Counted from the first letter of the stretch, positions 27,744-37,359 are shown. The stretch is 64,000 bases of DNA from G963556115 sp963677015 (GCA_963677015.1 OY781533.1:3707848-3771847); one strand, 5' to 3'. Notes: generated by a model not told the origin, from the sequence alone. A program made the numbers and translations.

Positions 27744-28049
27744 TGTGACCTCCTATCTCTATATTAATTCAGAACTGCTGTTTTGAAAGTAATTATGTAA
27801 CATAATATTGCCGCAATAATTAAAAACTATTACGGTTATTTACAAATTATAAAGAAAATCCCTATTTAATTAGTAATTATCAATTTTTCAGGTGATTTTT
27901 CCATAATATTATCAACTTTAGTTGAAAATATTATATAACTCTTTGAGTGTTAATCAATTAATATCGTAAATATATATGAATAATTAATCATTAATTGTTA
28001 TCAGGTCGATAAATCGACGTAAATATACTGATTATTTTGGAGATATAGC
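27744..28049. other. Intergenic region with small palindrome
   Basis: A 306-bp AT-rich gap between the pseudokinase gene (-) and a lipoprotein-like gene (+). It holds a perfect inverted repeat GTCGAT-AA-ATCGAC at 28005-28018, 32 bp before the start of the + gene, which may be an operator or part of the 5' untranslated RNA. No small ORF or clear promoter is seen. Confidence 0.45.
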
Positions 28050-28604
28050 ATGAAAAAAATCATTATTATAATAAGTCTAGTTTTTACATTTGTTTGGGTT
28101 GGATGTGAACCACAGACAGTGAGTAATCAGAGTACTGCACCGGCAGTTACTTATGATGAAAATGTTTTTGATATTGTTGCGGAATCACAGCGACCGGTAG
28201 TGGCAAGAGCTTTTGAACCCGGAGCGAGAAAGATAACTCTTGATAGAGATCTGCATGTTTATAGATATTGGGGCGGGGGAAGTGGTGAGTCAGGATTTTT
28301 CTATGCTAAAAAAATGTTTACCGAACGTGATGTAGCAAAACGTAAGCTGTCGCTTCCTGAACGTAATACAGCACTAAATGTAACACAATACAAAATTCCA
28401 CGAGGCACTACTTTAATATATGGCATTACTGCCAATATGGCGGGTATGGATGGCTATTCTTTGGAGGCTACTGGCGGTGCTGAGCAATACTATCTGCCTA
28501 ATCCAACTGCTGCTGAGAAAGAGCTGGTTGGAAAACTTGAATATACCAAACATGAACAGACTATGGATGAATTGGAAGAAGTTAAGGCTGTTACTGTTGA
28601 ATAA
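28050..28604 (+). CDS. Putative lipoprotein of unknown function (184 aa)
   Basis: The N-terminus is a lipoprotein-like signal: MKKIIIIIS, hydrophobic core, then WVGC; the residue at -3 is Trp rather than the usual Leu/Val/Ile, so lipidation is plausible but not certain. The mature part has no recognised family; it includes RDLHVYRYWGGGSGESGFFY and a C-terminal Glu-rich helix. Its amino-acid pattern with ITLDRDLHVYRYWGG and PRGTTLIYG looks like a small beta-domain. It starts with GGAGA in front of 28050. Neighbours on the same strand are equally uncharacterised. Confidence 0.6.
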   Translation: MKKIIIIISLVFTFVWVGCEPQTVSNQSTAPAVTYDENVFDIVAESQRPVVARAFEPGARKITLDRDLHVYRYWGGGSGESGFFYAKKMFTERDVAKRKLSLPERNTALNVTQYKIPRGTTLIYGITANMAGMDGYSLEATGGAEQYYLPNPTAAEKELVGKLEYTKHEQTMDELEEVKAVTVE

Positions 28605-28762
28605 TAGTTTTATCTCAATGAGTGATTTAATAATCAGGTCCGATAAAAATTATCTTAATAATCAAAAAATTTAAAAGTAATAGGCTTTTATAGGTAATTA
28701 ATTATTAAGAAATGTCCGATAAAAGTATCTGTTTATTATTTTTTATAGAGTTGAGGTATGTC

Positions 28763-28972
28763 ATGATTGAAAAAGAGAGCAAATATACAGCCGCTTTGGC
28801 AAAATGCAGTCCGGATTGTCCGGGAAGAAGAAGTCCCTGGATGGCAGCTTTGGGAGGTGATTTTGTCTGTCCACTTGGTGTAGCGTTCTGTGGAATTTGG
28901 GATGCGGATAATATTATCGTTAAGAGAAAAGCTGTTATACCCGCTGCAGCAAATCAGGATAATGCGGCGTAA
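28763..28972 (+). CDS. Small cysteine-containing protein (69 aa)
   Basis: The ATG at 28763 follows a TTGAGG site by 6 nt; the same frame is open to 28712 but that start lacks a ribosome site. The protein has four cysteines in the pattern C-x3-C ... C-x6-C, in the context KCSPDCPGRRSPW and DFVCPLGVAFCGI. No signal peptide. Could bind a metal or form disulfides. No family recognised. Two copies of GTCCGATAAAA (28638, 28714) lie upstream; meaning unknown. Confidence 0.5.
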   Translation: MIEKESKYTAALAKCSPDCPGRRSPWMAALGGDFVCPLGVAFCGIWDADNIIVKRKAVIPAAANQDNAA

Positions 28973-29037
28973 GGCCGGTTTTCTGTACTGTATCCTCTCT
29001 TTATAGTTATAGTTTATTGAATCGGGTTGGAGATTAT

Positions 29038-30399
29038 ATGATGAAGAAGATGTTATCTTTATTTTTGCTTATTGTCTGTACAATGTATACGGCATATTCA
29101 GGGGTGGTAGTTGAAGGTAAGGTTAAAGGAGTTGCCCCCATCAGTACGCTTAAGTATCTTACTGCTGATAATACCTTTGTATTGAATGATACCGATAAGC
29201 TGCAGAACCCGGTAAGTTCTGAAGAATTGCTGGAGTTGATTGACGCTATTAACCTTGATGAAAGAATCGGGGTGTCAGTAACTTTGAATGATGAGCTTAT
29301 TGTTTATGGAAAACTTCATAAGCGTTCGGAAACGGCAGGAATGCTGGAAACAGCGGATAATTTTATCCGTTCAGTTGTTTTCGCTGAATATTCGCGTTTG
29401 CGTAAATATAATTTACCACATAATTATAAGCCGATCAGGGTTGCGGCTCGTGAGAGATCAAGTGTAATTTTTTTACAGCTGTCTGATTTTACTTATAATA
29501 ATATCAATAATAATTATCAGCCGGTCAGTCAGAAAGCAGATATAATGCTGATACCTATGGCAACTTATACCGCCCCTGATGGTGGCTATCTTCCTGATTA
29601 TGATGCTCTGGAGAAAGGGATTTTTCAGAAAGAAGATAAAGCTAATGCTGATCAGATGAATCTTTATAAGGACGAATATTTGCAGCTTCCACCCCTTGGT
29701 GAAGCTTTGAAGGTAGGGCGCGCAGCAGCACTTATCCGGTTTTTCAGAGATAATGGTATAAATATGAGTGAATTGAAGCGCTCAATCATTGAAGCTGATG
29801 CTATTACATTGGTCGGTAAGGAAGCTGTTGCTGATGGCGAAGTGGCAGATTTGGCTGCCGCTGGATCGGCAGAGAAAAGTGATGTAAAGGTTCCGGCTGA
29901 ATTTTTAACTGCGGCTAACACCAATACTGAAGAGATTTCAGAAGATTCTGAAGTTAATGAAATTATTCCTGTAAATAAATCTGCTGCTGACAGTGGAGTA
30001 ATTGCCAAAGTGGAGCCAAAGTTACAGAATGATTATGCAGAGAGTATAAGACAGGTATTTCTGATTGATAAAATTATTGGTAATACCGGCAAGGTAAAGC
30101 TTAGCCGTAAAAGCATTAATGATGGTAGCTATGTGCGTTATCGTACCGAGTATCTTCAAGGTATAACCGATGCAGATAACATTGATCTTGAGAATACACC
30201 GGAAGATTTTCAGGCAGCGTTCAGAAGGCATATAGCGGCCTGGGAACATGTAATATCGTGGCTCAAAGGTAAGAATATAGCAGATGGTAAAGAAGCATTT
30301 GCCGAATTTTATGATGAACACGGTAAGTATAGAGAAGAACTGAAAAATACTTATAATGAGTGTCGGCGGATTGCAGCAAAGTATCAGTATACTGATTGA
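29038..30399 (+). CDS. Exported protein of unknown function (453 aa)
   Basis: Starts at ATG 29038 (or 29041) after GGAG; a TTG at 29017 in frame is less likely. Residues 1-22 form a signal peptide (MLSLFLLIVCTMYTAYS). The rest is soluble: an N-terminal alpha/beta part to about residue 225, an acidic Ala/Glu/Ser linker (about 260-325), and a helical C-terminal part with WEHVISWLKGKN. No known family or catalytic motif recognised. It follows the small cysteine protein by 65 bp and is followed by the tRNA-His gene. Likely periplasmic. Confidence 0.65.
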   Translation: MMKKMLSLFLLIVCTMYTAYSGVVVEGKVKGVAPISTLKYLTADNTFVLNDTDKLQNPVSSEELLELIDAINLDERIGVSVTLNDELIVYGKLHKRSETAGMLETADNFIRSVVFAEYSRLRKYNLPHNYKPIRVAARERSSVIFLQLSDFTYNNINNNYQPVSQKADIMLIPMATYTAPDGGYLPDYDALEKGIFQKEDKANADQMNLYKDEYLQLPPLGEALKVGRAAALIRFFRDNGINMSELKRSIIEADAITLVGKEAVADGEVADLAAAGSAEKSDVKVPAEFLTAANTNTEEISEDSEVNEIIPVNKSAADSGVIAKVEPKLQNDYAESIRQVFLIDKIIGNTGKVKLSRKSINDGSYVRYRTEYLQGITDADNIDLENTPEDFQAAFRRHIAAWEHVISWLKGKNIADGKEAFAEFYDEHGKYREELKNTYNECRRIAAKYQYTD

Positions 30400-30474
30400 A
30401 TTGCTTAACAAAAAAAAAACTATAAACTATTGCATATTAATAGTAATTAAATATACTAATTACTCTTAATAAAT

Positions 30475-30552
30475 GGCGGGAGTAGCTCAGCTGGCTAGAG
30501 CGTCAGATTGTGGCTCTGAAGGCCGCCGGTTCAAGTCCGGTTTCTCGCCCCA
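30475..30552 (+). tRNA. tRNA-His (GTG)
   Basis: Complete cloverleaf with anticodon loop TTGTGGC (anticodon GTG), the extra G-1 opposite C73 expected for tRNA-His, acceptor stem GCGGGAG/TTCTCGC, and encoded CCA. Confidence 0.96.
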
Positions 30553-30560
30553 TATTATTA

Positions 30561-30592
30561 GCCTTGTCTGTTTCGGCAGATGAGGCTTTTTT
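30561..30592 (+). terminator. Intrinsic terminator of tRNA-His
   Basis: Ten-base arms GCCTTGTCTG and CAGATGAGGC (two G-U pairs) with a six-base loop, followed by six T. It starts 8 nt after the tRNA. Confidence 0.85.
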
Positions 30593-30639
30593 ATTGATAT
30601 TTACGTTGTTTTCTAGTTGTTTCAAGAGATATGGCGGCT

Positions 30640-31680
30640 TTATTTTCCGGAAGAGAAAAATTTTAAAAAACGGGATTTTTCAGGTTTGCCAGGCTGAATA
30701 GAATCAAAGACTTCAATATACTTCATGATGCAGTTATTTAGTGTGTAGTCTGAAGAATGTTTTAATGCCTTAAATTTATATCTGTCGAAATTATTGATTG
30801 CCAGTTCCAGTTTTTCCAAAAGCTTCTCGGGTTTGAAGTCATTATACTTTTGGAATATCTCATCACTTACATATGCCAGTAAATCCGCATTGAAATGGCA
30901 TAATTCCTTCATTGAACCGCTGGCAAAACCTACAACCGGCATACCGCAGGCGATTGCTTCGATAACCGAGTTCGGGCATGGCGGGTTCAGGTGAGAATAT
31001 ATATAAATATGAGAGTTTCGTAAAGCTTCGGCAATTTTATGTTGTGAAGTTGTTTTATAATTTCTGATATAATCTTTAGATAATAAATAATCACGATTGT
31101 CGGTGGTTATTGGGCCGATTACCTCTAGTTCAAAGTTGTATTCTTTATCCTTGAGTACATCCAGTGCTGTTATAACCGGGTCTATCATATCTGGGTTTCT
31201 GAAATTTCCTGTGGTTATAAATTTTATTAATTTGGATTTCTTTATAGAATTTATATTTTCAGCAGGAAAAAAAATATCTGCATCTGCACCATTACAGATA
31301 AGGCTGTACCGGTTTTTATCTTTTTCACCGAACATACTGAATACCTGTTTTTTAGAGTATTCACTCTGAAAGATAATGTAATCTGCAAGTTCACAATAGA
31401 TTTTTTTAATGGCTTTGTTTTGTTTAATGAATTTGTCACCATGTTTAGACGGATAAAATATGCCGTCTAAACGTTGAATAATTTTTCCGCCGTGTTTTTT
31501 AATGGTTTTGATTTTTTTTATATTAGCCGATATTGGAAAGAACATTCCATCAGCGTTTTTGATCGTAGATTTATAATAATAATCTTGTTTATCCAGACCT
31601 TTTTGAAGATTTCTCATAAAGGTTTGCGGACCGCCTATTGAATCATGCTCTGTCGGGAATGGGATATAAATTCTTTTCAT
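30640..31680 (-). CDS. GT4-type glycosyltransferase (346 aa)
   Basis: GT-B-fold transferase. The N-terminal domain starts IYIPFPTEHDSIGGPQTF, with the glycine-rich acceptor loop. The C-terminal donor domain contains ITTGNFRNPD and the signature NSVIEAIACGMPVVGFASG (the Glu and the GxPVV segment that holds the nucleotide sugar). Start at ATG 31680; a TTG five codons earlier is possible but less likely. It is followed by the tRNA-His terminator on the opposite strand and preceded by a GT2 gene in the same direction 88 bp away, so the two may assemble the same surface glycan. Donor and acceptor unknown. Confidence 0.85.
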   Translation of the reverse strand: MKRIYIPFPTEHDSIGGPQTFMRNLQKGLDKQDYYYKSTIKNADGMFFPISANIKKIKTIKKHGGKIIQRLDGIFYPSKHGDKFIKQNKAIKKIYCELADYIIFQSEYSKKQVFSMFGEKDKNRYSLICNGADADIFFPAENINSIKKSKLIKFITTGNFRNPDMIDPVITALDVLKDKEYNFELEVIGPITTDNRDYLLSKDYIRNYKTTSQHKIAEALRNSHIYIYSHLNPPCPNSVIEAIACGMPVVGFASGSMKELCHFNADLLAYVSDEIFQKYNDFKPEKLLEKLELAINNFDRYKFKALKHSSDYTLNNCIMKYIEVFDSIQPGKPEKSRFLKFFSSGK

Positions 31681-31768
31681 GATCTTTAATCTCAATTTAT
31701 GGCGAGACGGTTTATTTTTAAAAATAATTTCTATGAATAAGTATATTAAGTGTTGAGTATAACATATG

Positions 31769-32647
31769 TTAATTTAGATAGTTGGCTAAATTGTATTTTA
31801 CTTTGTTATCATTATAATCTGCAAGCGGAGATAGAGGCCTTAGTTGGGAAATTCGTAATTTGCAGTTTTCCTGAGTTTCTTTATGTTTATTATTTTTTGT
31901 ATGCTCACCTATATAATAAATATAACAGATTTTCTTACAATGATATATATGATTTCCGGCAAGTTCTAAAAGAGATAAAAAGAATGCCTGATCAGATGAT
32001 TTTTCCCACCAGGTACCGGTTTTCGGGTCTATTAAATATTCTTTAGGAATATATTTAAAGAGTTCGGCTTTAAACGTCTTCAAGTGTGAAGTTGTCCAGG
32101 GAGAGGTTCTGAACGAATTTGTCATTATTGTATGAGTCGATATTTTTCGGGTAGAGCCAATGATTTTTCTGGTAGAGCTAATCCAGGTATTATAGGTAAT
32201 CCAGATATTGGGTTGCGAGTAAATTTTCGCAAGATACCTTAAGACGTTATTATCTGACAGATAATCATCGCCATCAAGCATTACTATAACAGATTTGTCC
32301 GGTGCCTTTTTAAAAGCATAATAATTATTGGCACATAAACCTTGTCGCGTTTTATTTTCTATAAAAGTTACGCTATTATCCGGGTGATCATCAAGCCATT
32401 TACAGATTAATTCCTTTGTATTGTCTGTTGAACAATCATCTATAACGATATGCTTGACTCTATGCTTATTGAACTTCTGGTTATAAATTGAGTCTAAGCA
32501 TTTTAATGTCTGAATATTGCTGTTATAGCATGGCGATACGATATAAAATGTTATTTTATCGTCGGGGTTGATAAATATCAGTTTGAAGAATTCAACCAGT
32601 CTGTTTATTCTATTGTAAAGAAGTTTAATTATATTTTTAAAAGTCAT
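31769..32647 (-). CDS. GT2-type glycosyltransferase (292 aa)
   Basis: GT-A-fold family 2 transferase: ITFYIVSPCYNSNIQTLKCL at the N-terminus, VIDDCSTDNT for nucleotide binding, and MLDGDDYLSD as the DxD metal site. The C-terminal half is soluble with several cysteines and no membrane helix, so the protein is cytoplasmic or peripheral. No good ribosome site is visible before the ATG at 32647. It precedes the GT4 gene on the same strand. Likely role: adding one sugar in exopolysaccharide, LPS or glycoprotein synthesis; the substrate cannot be told. Confidence 0.85.
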   Translation of the reverse strand: MTFKNIIKLLYNRINRLVEFFKLIFINPDDKITFYIVSPCYNSNIQTLKCLDSIYNQKFNKHRVKHIVIDDCSTDNTKELICKWLDDHPDNSVTFIENKTRQGLCANNYYAFKKAPDKSVIVMLDGDDYLSDNNVLRYLAKIYSQPNIWITYNTWISSTRKIIGSTRKISTHTIMTNSFRTSPWTTSHLKTFKAELFKYIPKEYLIDPKTGTWWEKSSDQAFFLSLLELAGNHIYHCKKICYIYYIGEHTKNNKHKETQENCKLRISQLRPLSPLADYNDNKVKYNLANYLN

Positions 32648-33461
32648 GTCAAAAATTGAAATTCATATGTTATCTTTTGTTTATATCATAAATACTGTTT
32701 ATGTTAAATTATAAGCCATAAAGCATCATATTCAATGGATGAATATTTGTAAGCATAAAATAAGTAAAATTTTGCTTGAAAATAATAGAATAAGGTTGAG
32801 GTTTATAGTTTAGTAATTAGTTTCTTTTTAGCCTTATTTTCGAGTAGATGCCGGTTATTTTATCAGTTGTAATTATGTAAATATTAATTACAACTGATAT
32901 TGAATATATCTTTGTAAGATTATGTATTCAAGATTTAAGGATTATTTTTAGAGATTGGTGTCAGGTTAAATTTCTGTCTTTTCTTAGGTATCTAAGGGGT
33001 TTTAAAATACCATTAACATAATTAGATGAAGATTATTGTTAATTTATAACTTGTTTGGGTGTGAGTGACAATTTTGTAAATATTATATTTATTTTTATGG
33101 GATAGTATGGTCAGATTCTATAGTTTTTATGACGCAATTTGTCAGCTGCTTAAAAGTTGTAAATAATATAATTTCAATACTATAGTCAGGTTATAATGAT
33201 CATATATTCTGAAAGGTGTTTGTTAATTTTTCTGATTAACTAATTTTAAAAATAAAATTAATGTGACAAAATTGCCGAGCTTAAATACAAAATTGTGTGA
33301 TTAATATGATCATATGATAGGTTGCGCGCTGAAAATGGTATATAATTTACTATAATTCATTATTAAGATAATAATGAGTGTTCTTTTTTAAAGCTTTTAT
33401 CATTAATGTCAGTTTTGGAATAGTTATTGTCATTTGCATAATAAAGCTGAAGGGAGGCATT
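32648..33461. other. Long AT-rich intergenic region
   Basis: An 814-bp gap between the GT2 gene (-) and the modA-like gene (+). It holds the perfect palindrome ATATGATCATAT (33304-33315) and an ATGATCAT (33196-33203), plus A/T runs. A TATAAT occurs at 33341 but without a matching -35. No credible ORF or RNA gene seen. Confidence 0.5.
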
Positions 33462-34178
33462 ATGTATAAAAGAATATTAGCTATTATCTTATGTTGTATA
33501 TTTTCTAGTACATTATTATACGGAGAAGAATTGGAAGGAATATATCTGGTTGCCGGTGCCGGGTATAAATCTCCGGTACTTGATATTATCAAATTATTTG
33601 AAAAAAGCAGTGGTGAAAAAATAAATGCGGTTTTTGGCAATATGAAGATGGTAACAACTTATGTAAAGCAATCGGCTGATGTCTCTCTGATTATCGGTGA
33701 TAGCAGGTTTATTAAAAAATCTGGGATTCAACTGCAGGATACTTTGGATATTGGTACTGGCAGACTATTAATGGTATATCAGTCAGGACTTAACATAAAG
33801 AATATTAATGAGTTAAAGTCAGCAGAAATACAGCGTATCGGGATACCGGATCCGAAAAAAGCGATTTATGGCAAAGCCGCGGTTGAATTTTTAAAAGCTT
33901 CGGGGCTTTATGAGGCGGTAAAAGATAAACTACTGATATTAAAGACGGTGCCGCAGGTGAGCGCATATCTTAAATCTGGAGATATAGATGTAGGGCTTAT
34001 AAATGTTACTGATTATGTGAAACTGCAGAGTGATAAACTGAAAACTCTGGAAATTGATCAGGGATTTTATAATAAAATTACAATTCAGGCGGGATTAATA
34101 AATAATTCCGGTCAGAATTTCTTTAAGTTTCTTGAATCAACTGCAGCAAAAAAAATTTTTACAGAGTACGGCTTATAG
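33462..34178 (+). CDS. modA: Molybdate-type (ModA-like) periplasmic binding protein (238 aa)
   Basis: The ATG at 33462 follows a strong GGGAGG site. Residues 1-21 are a signal peptide. The mature part has the type 2 periplasmic-binding fold of ModA proteins: YLVAGAGYKSPVLDIIKLFE at the start, SADVSLIIGDSRF, the RIGIPDPKKAIYGKAAVEFL segment and GDIDVGLINVTD. These proteins bind molybdate or tungstate for import; some related members bind other anions. The metal cannot be decided here. The permease gene follows 64 bp later. No ATPase gene follows. Confidence 0.78.
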   Translation: MYKRILAIILCCIFSSTLLYGEELEGIYLVAGAGYKSPVLDIIKLFEKSSGEKINAVFGNMKMVTTYVKQSADVSLIIGDSRFIKKSGIQLQDTLDIGTGRLLMVYQSGLNIKNINELKSAEIQRIGIPDPKKAIYGKAAVEFLKASGLYEAVKDKLLILKTVPQVSAYLKSGDIDVGLINVTDYVKLQSDKLKTLEIDQGFYNKITIQAGLINNSGQNFFKFLESTAAKKIFTEYGL

Positions 34179-34242
34179 CAAGCTGGTATGATATCGGAAA
34201 GTGGAGTTATAACGATACATTCAATTCTGGAGAAAAGAGCGG

Positions 34243-34905
34243 ATGGATTTTACATATTTTGGTGCTTTATTTATAACTATGAAGATTATTATTTATGTAA
34301 CTTTACCGTTACTTCTGTTTGCAGTAGTAATAGCATACTGTCTGTTATTGAACCGGAAGTTATTGAATAATCTGATAGAGATACTTATTAACATCCCAAT
34401 TATATTTCCACCGGTGGGTATTGGCTTTCTGCTGGTACTCTGTTTCAGTCGTAACAGTTTTTTAGGGAGATATTTGAATGTGGATATTGTTTTTTCGTTT
34501 TCTGGTATTTGTATTGCTGCTTTTCTGACCGGAATTCCATTTATTGCCCGAGCTGTAATGGCTGGTATTGGCGGTAGTATAAATGATTTATGTGATGCGT
34601 CATATACTCTGGGTAAAAGCAGACTGAATACATTTTTGGTGATTGTGATACCGTTATTGAAAAATAATATTATGCAGGGATTTATTCTGGCAATAGGCAG
34701 AATTGTCGGAGAAGTAGGTATAACTATGATGGTTGGGGGAAATATCGCCGGGAAGACAACTACGGTGTCGCTGGCAATATATAATGCGGTTCTTGATGGT
34801 GAAAATGATCGCGCACTTGTGCTGGCCGGGGTTTTGTTTGTTTTTTCGCTGTTAATATTCTATATGCTGCGTTATATTGGTAATAAGGTTTATACGGTGT
34901 ACTAA
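34243..34905 (+). CDS. modB: Molybdate-type ABC permease (ModB-like, 220 aa)
   Basis: Inner-membrane protein with five to six hydrophobic helices and the ABC permease coupling loop DASYTLGKSRLNTFLVIVIP (equivalent to the EAA motif), plus FPPVGIGFLL and AIGRIVGEVGITMMVGGNI, which fit ModB/TupB-like permeases. Length is normal. It would form a dimer channel fed by the neighbouring binding protein; the needed ATPase is not in this operon. Confidence 0.8.
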   Translation: MDFTYFGALFITMKIIIYVTLPLLLFAVVIAYCLLLNRKLLNNLIEILINIPIIFPPVGIGFLLVLCFSRNSFLGRYLNVDIVFSFSGICIAAFLTGIPFIARAVMAGIGGSINDLCDASYTLGKSRLNTFLVIVIPLLKNNIMQGFILAIGRIVGEVGITMMVGGNIAGKTTTVSLAIYNAVLDGENDRALVLAGVLFVFSLLIFYMLRYIGNKVYTVY

Positions 34906-34925
34906 GAAGAGACGAAGGGAAATAA

Positions 34926-35642
34926 ATGAGTATTTATAAACAGATGCAGGAAGAATTGAGGGCTTTGGCAGAGGATAAGGAAATACTTGGGAGTACTATT
35001 GAAGTCAGCTGTAAAGCGTTATCAGCTGTAGAGGCGATCGGTAATACCGAGCATGATGATTATCCGATAAATAAGGGTAAAGAAGTAATGGTCGAGGCGG
35101 ACTATTGTGGTGCTAAAGGGCAGGCCTTTACCGATCATTATGGAAAAGGGGTATTTAAAATAGCTGATCTTATTACTATGGAGTTACAGACGAATCGTGA
35201 GCGGGCAAGTTTTATTGCGGCGATCAATGCAATATGGAAGTATTATGGTAAAGCTGAAAAGACAGTTCATTGTCGGGATAATGAACCTTTGGATTGTGCG
35301 GCGGAGTTACCAAAGCACTATGATTTCACGAAAAAGACCTTACTTATCGGTTTACAGCCGCGATTCCTGGAGGTTCTTGCCAAGAATGGTGAGGTAAGAG
35401 CTTTAGATCTGGATAAAGATAATATTGGTACGGTTAAATCGGGTATTGAAATTGAAGACGGCGCTAAATTTAGTGAAGTGCTGGATTGGAGCGAACAGAT
35501 TTTTGCAACTGGTTCTACTCTGTGTAATGGTACTATAGAGGATATTCTTAACTGTGGAAAACCGGTTACATTTTTTGGAGTAACAATAGCTGCGGCTGCA
35601 GATATTCTAGGTTTGCATACTTATTGTTTCTGTGGGCACTGA
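34926..35642 (+). CDS. DUF364 family protein, putative metal chelation (238 aa)
   Basis: The C-terminal half has the DUF364 pattern: TLLIGLQPRFLEVLAKN, a loop with acidic residues, then IFATGSTLCNGTIEDIL and KPVTFFGVTIAAAADILG. The N-terminal half fits the associated DUF4213 fold (helix, then KGQAFTDHYGKGVFKIADL). The family has been proposed to handle heavy metals and is often next to metal transporter genes; here it follows modAB-like genes by 20 bp, with a GAAGGGA site, so it is in the same operon. Role beyond that unknown. Several Cys (NGTIEDILNCG and CFCGH at the end) could be metal ligands. Confidence 0.78.
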   Translation: MSIYKQMQEELRALAEDKEILGSTIEVSCKALSAVEAIGNTEHDDYPINKGKEVMVEADYCGAKGQAFTDHYGKGVFKIADLITMELQTNRERASFIAAINAIWKYYGKAEKTVHCRDNEPLDCAAELPKHYDFTKKTLLIGLQPRFLEVLAKNGEVRALDLDKDNIGTVKSGIEIEDGAKFSEVLDWSEQIFATGSTLCNGTIEDILNCGKPVTFFGVTIAAAADILGLHTYCFCGH

Positions 35643-35649
35643 TATTAAA

Positions 35650-35727
35650 TGGTCGGGTCGACTGGATTTGAACCAGCGATCTCTTGCCCCCCAGGCAAGC
35701 ACTCTAGCCAAACTGAGCCACGACCCG
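35650..35727 (-). tRNA. tRNA-Pro (GGG)
   Basis: Cloverleaf on the minus strand with acceptor CGGGTCG/CGACCCG, anticodon stem CTTGC/GCAAG around loop CTGGGGG (anticodon GGG), A73 and encoded CCA. It lies just after the DUF364 stop, in the opposite direction. Confidence 0.95.
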
Positions 35728-35787
35728 ATCAATTATTTTTATTAAACTGATTTATGCTGTTTTTCAAACATTGTAATATTATATGAA

Positions 35788-37359
35788 TTAATGCCCGCGC
35801 TGTCTACGGAGAATTCGGGCGAGTTTTTCATCTGCATCCGCTTCATCCTCACGTCCCAGTCGTCGTAATAATGAAGCTCGCTGCATATAGAGCAGGGGCT
35901 CGGCCGGCAATAGATTTATTGCTTTAGTATAATACTTGAGTGCGTTTGTAAATTTACTATTTTCTTCGTTGAGTTCAGCAACGCGTAAGAGAGGTTCAAA
36001 ATCATCCGGAACCATCTGTAAAACCTGCAGATAAATGTCTATTGCTTTTTCACTTTCTCCAAGTTTATGATAAAGATCTCCTTTGAGCAGGAGCAGATCT
36101 ATTTCTGCGTCATCCTTGGTCAGGAGAAGCCGCTCCAAGACATGCAGTGCTTCAGCAATATCACCGGTACCGGCAATCGCATTTACCCAGCGGATAAGAG
36201 TCCCTATGTCTTCAGGTATAAGATGTGCCGCTGTAGCATAATCACTGATTGAGCCGTCTTTATCGCCTTTAATCTGTCTGATTGAAGCACGGGTAATAAA
36301 GGCTTCAGGTAGTCCGGAATCAAGTCTTATTGCATGGTTGATATCGGCTTCGGCTTCTTCAATCATACCGAGGTCAAAGAATAGTGCTCCGCGCCCGGTA
36401 TAAACATCCGGATTATGCGGTGAAATATCGGCCGCTTTATTGAAGCACTCAACTGCACGTTTGCGCTTGCCTATAGTCAGATACGCTTCAGCCAGACTGA
36501 TGAAAATAGAGGCATCGTTATAACCCTGATCAATAGCTTTAAGGTAATACTTTATGGCTGTATTTATATTGCTGCAGTGCCAGTAGCATTCACCGATATT
36601 ATAAAATAATTCGGCTTTTTTAGTATTATTACTGTTGGTGCATTTCTTGAATTCGGTTAGCGCTTCTTCATAACGTCCAAGCTGCTGCAGAAGATTGGCC
36701 TTGGATATTACCGGCTCTTCCTGTCCCGGCAGCAGTCGGGCTGAACGGGAAAATTCAAGCAGGGCTTCGGTGGTTTTGCACTTGTTAGTATAAATTACTC
36801 CACGGTAGAAGTGTAACCAGCCGTTATTAGGGTATTTTTTAATAGTTTTTGTAAAGACTTTTTCAGCAAGGTTGAGATCGCCACTGGAAATTAAGGCGGA
36901 ACCGAGCGCCAAGTTATTCTCTACAGAATCCGGATCCAGTTTTACCGCGGTGGTGTATGCGTCAATTGCTTTATCAAATTCTGTCAGTTCATTATAAATA
37001 TCACCCATGATTAGATACGGTCTTGACCATGAGGCATCAAGATTTTTAGCTTCAAATATCATCTCCAGGGCTTCATGATAATGCTGGTTTTCCATGAGTA
37101 TCTGGGCTGAAATAATATAAGCTTCCGGATTTTTAGGATCGACCTTGGTTGCTTCCTTAAGGTCAAGCAGCGCATCTGTATGTTTCCCTTCGCGCCGGTA
37201 AAATTCGGCTCTGCTCAGGTATACCTCTATTTCCTTGGGTGCGATCATAACTGCGTGATTGAAAGCATCCAGAGCGTGGCTGGTCAGACCTTCAGCTTGA
37301 AAATATTCACCGCGGGAAAGATAGAAATTCATATCATGATTAGGTTCAAATGTAGACAA
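35788..37359 (-). CDS. TPR-repeat protein (523 aa)
   Basis: Almost the whole chain is tandem 34-residue TPR units, about 14-15 of them, with the usual spacing of W/Y/F, G, A and P, for example AIDAYTTAVKLDPDSVENNL and AVECFNKAADISPHNPDVYT. No signal peptide or membrane helix, so cytoplasmic. The first codon is TTG at 37359, preceded by AAGGAAG at short spacing; an ATG nine codons later has no ribosome site. TPR proteins scaffold protein complexes, and this one has no extra domain to point to a partner. Its promoter region is shared with the flagellin leader upstream of it, on the other strand. Confidence 0.8.
   Translation of the reverse strand: MSTFEPNHDMNFYLSRGEYFQAEGLTSHALDAFNHAVMIAPKEIEVYLSRAEFYRREGKHTDALLDLKEATKVDPKNPEAYIISAQILMENQHYHEALEMIFEAKNLDASWSRPYLIMGDIYNELTEFDKAIDAYTTAVKLDPDSVENNLALGSALISSGDLNLAEKVFTKTIKKYPNNGWLHFYRGVIYTNKCKTTEALLEFSRSARLLPGQEEPVISKANLLQQLGRYEEALTEFKKCTNSNNTKKAELFYNIGECYWHCSNINTAIKYYLKAIDQGYNDASIFISLAEAYLTIGKRKRAVECFNKAADISPHNPDVYTGRGALFFDLGMIEEAEADINHAIRLDSGLPEAFITRASIRQIKGDKDGSISDYATAAHLIPEDIGTLIRWVNAIAGTGDIAEALHVLERLLLTKDDAEIDLLLLKGDLYHKLGESEKAIDIYLQVLQMVPDDFEPLLRVAELNEENSKFTNALKYYTKAINLLPAEPLLYMQRASLLRRLGREDEADADEKLARILRRQRGH

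Noticed and set aside
28638..28724. Two GTCCGATAAAA repeats as flagellar-type -10 boxes
   Set aside because: No TAAA -35 at 15 bp upstream of either; only a short direct repeat.
35788..37359. O-GlcNAc-transferase from the TPR array
   Set aside because: Only TPRs are present; there is no catalytic GT41 domain in this gene.
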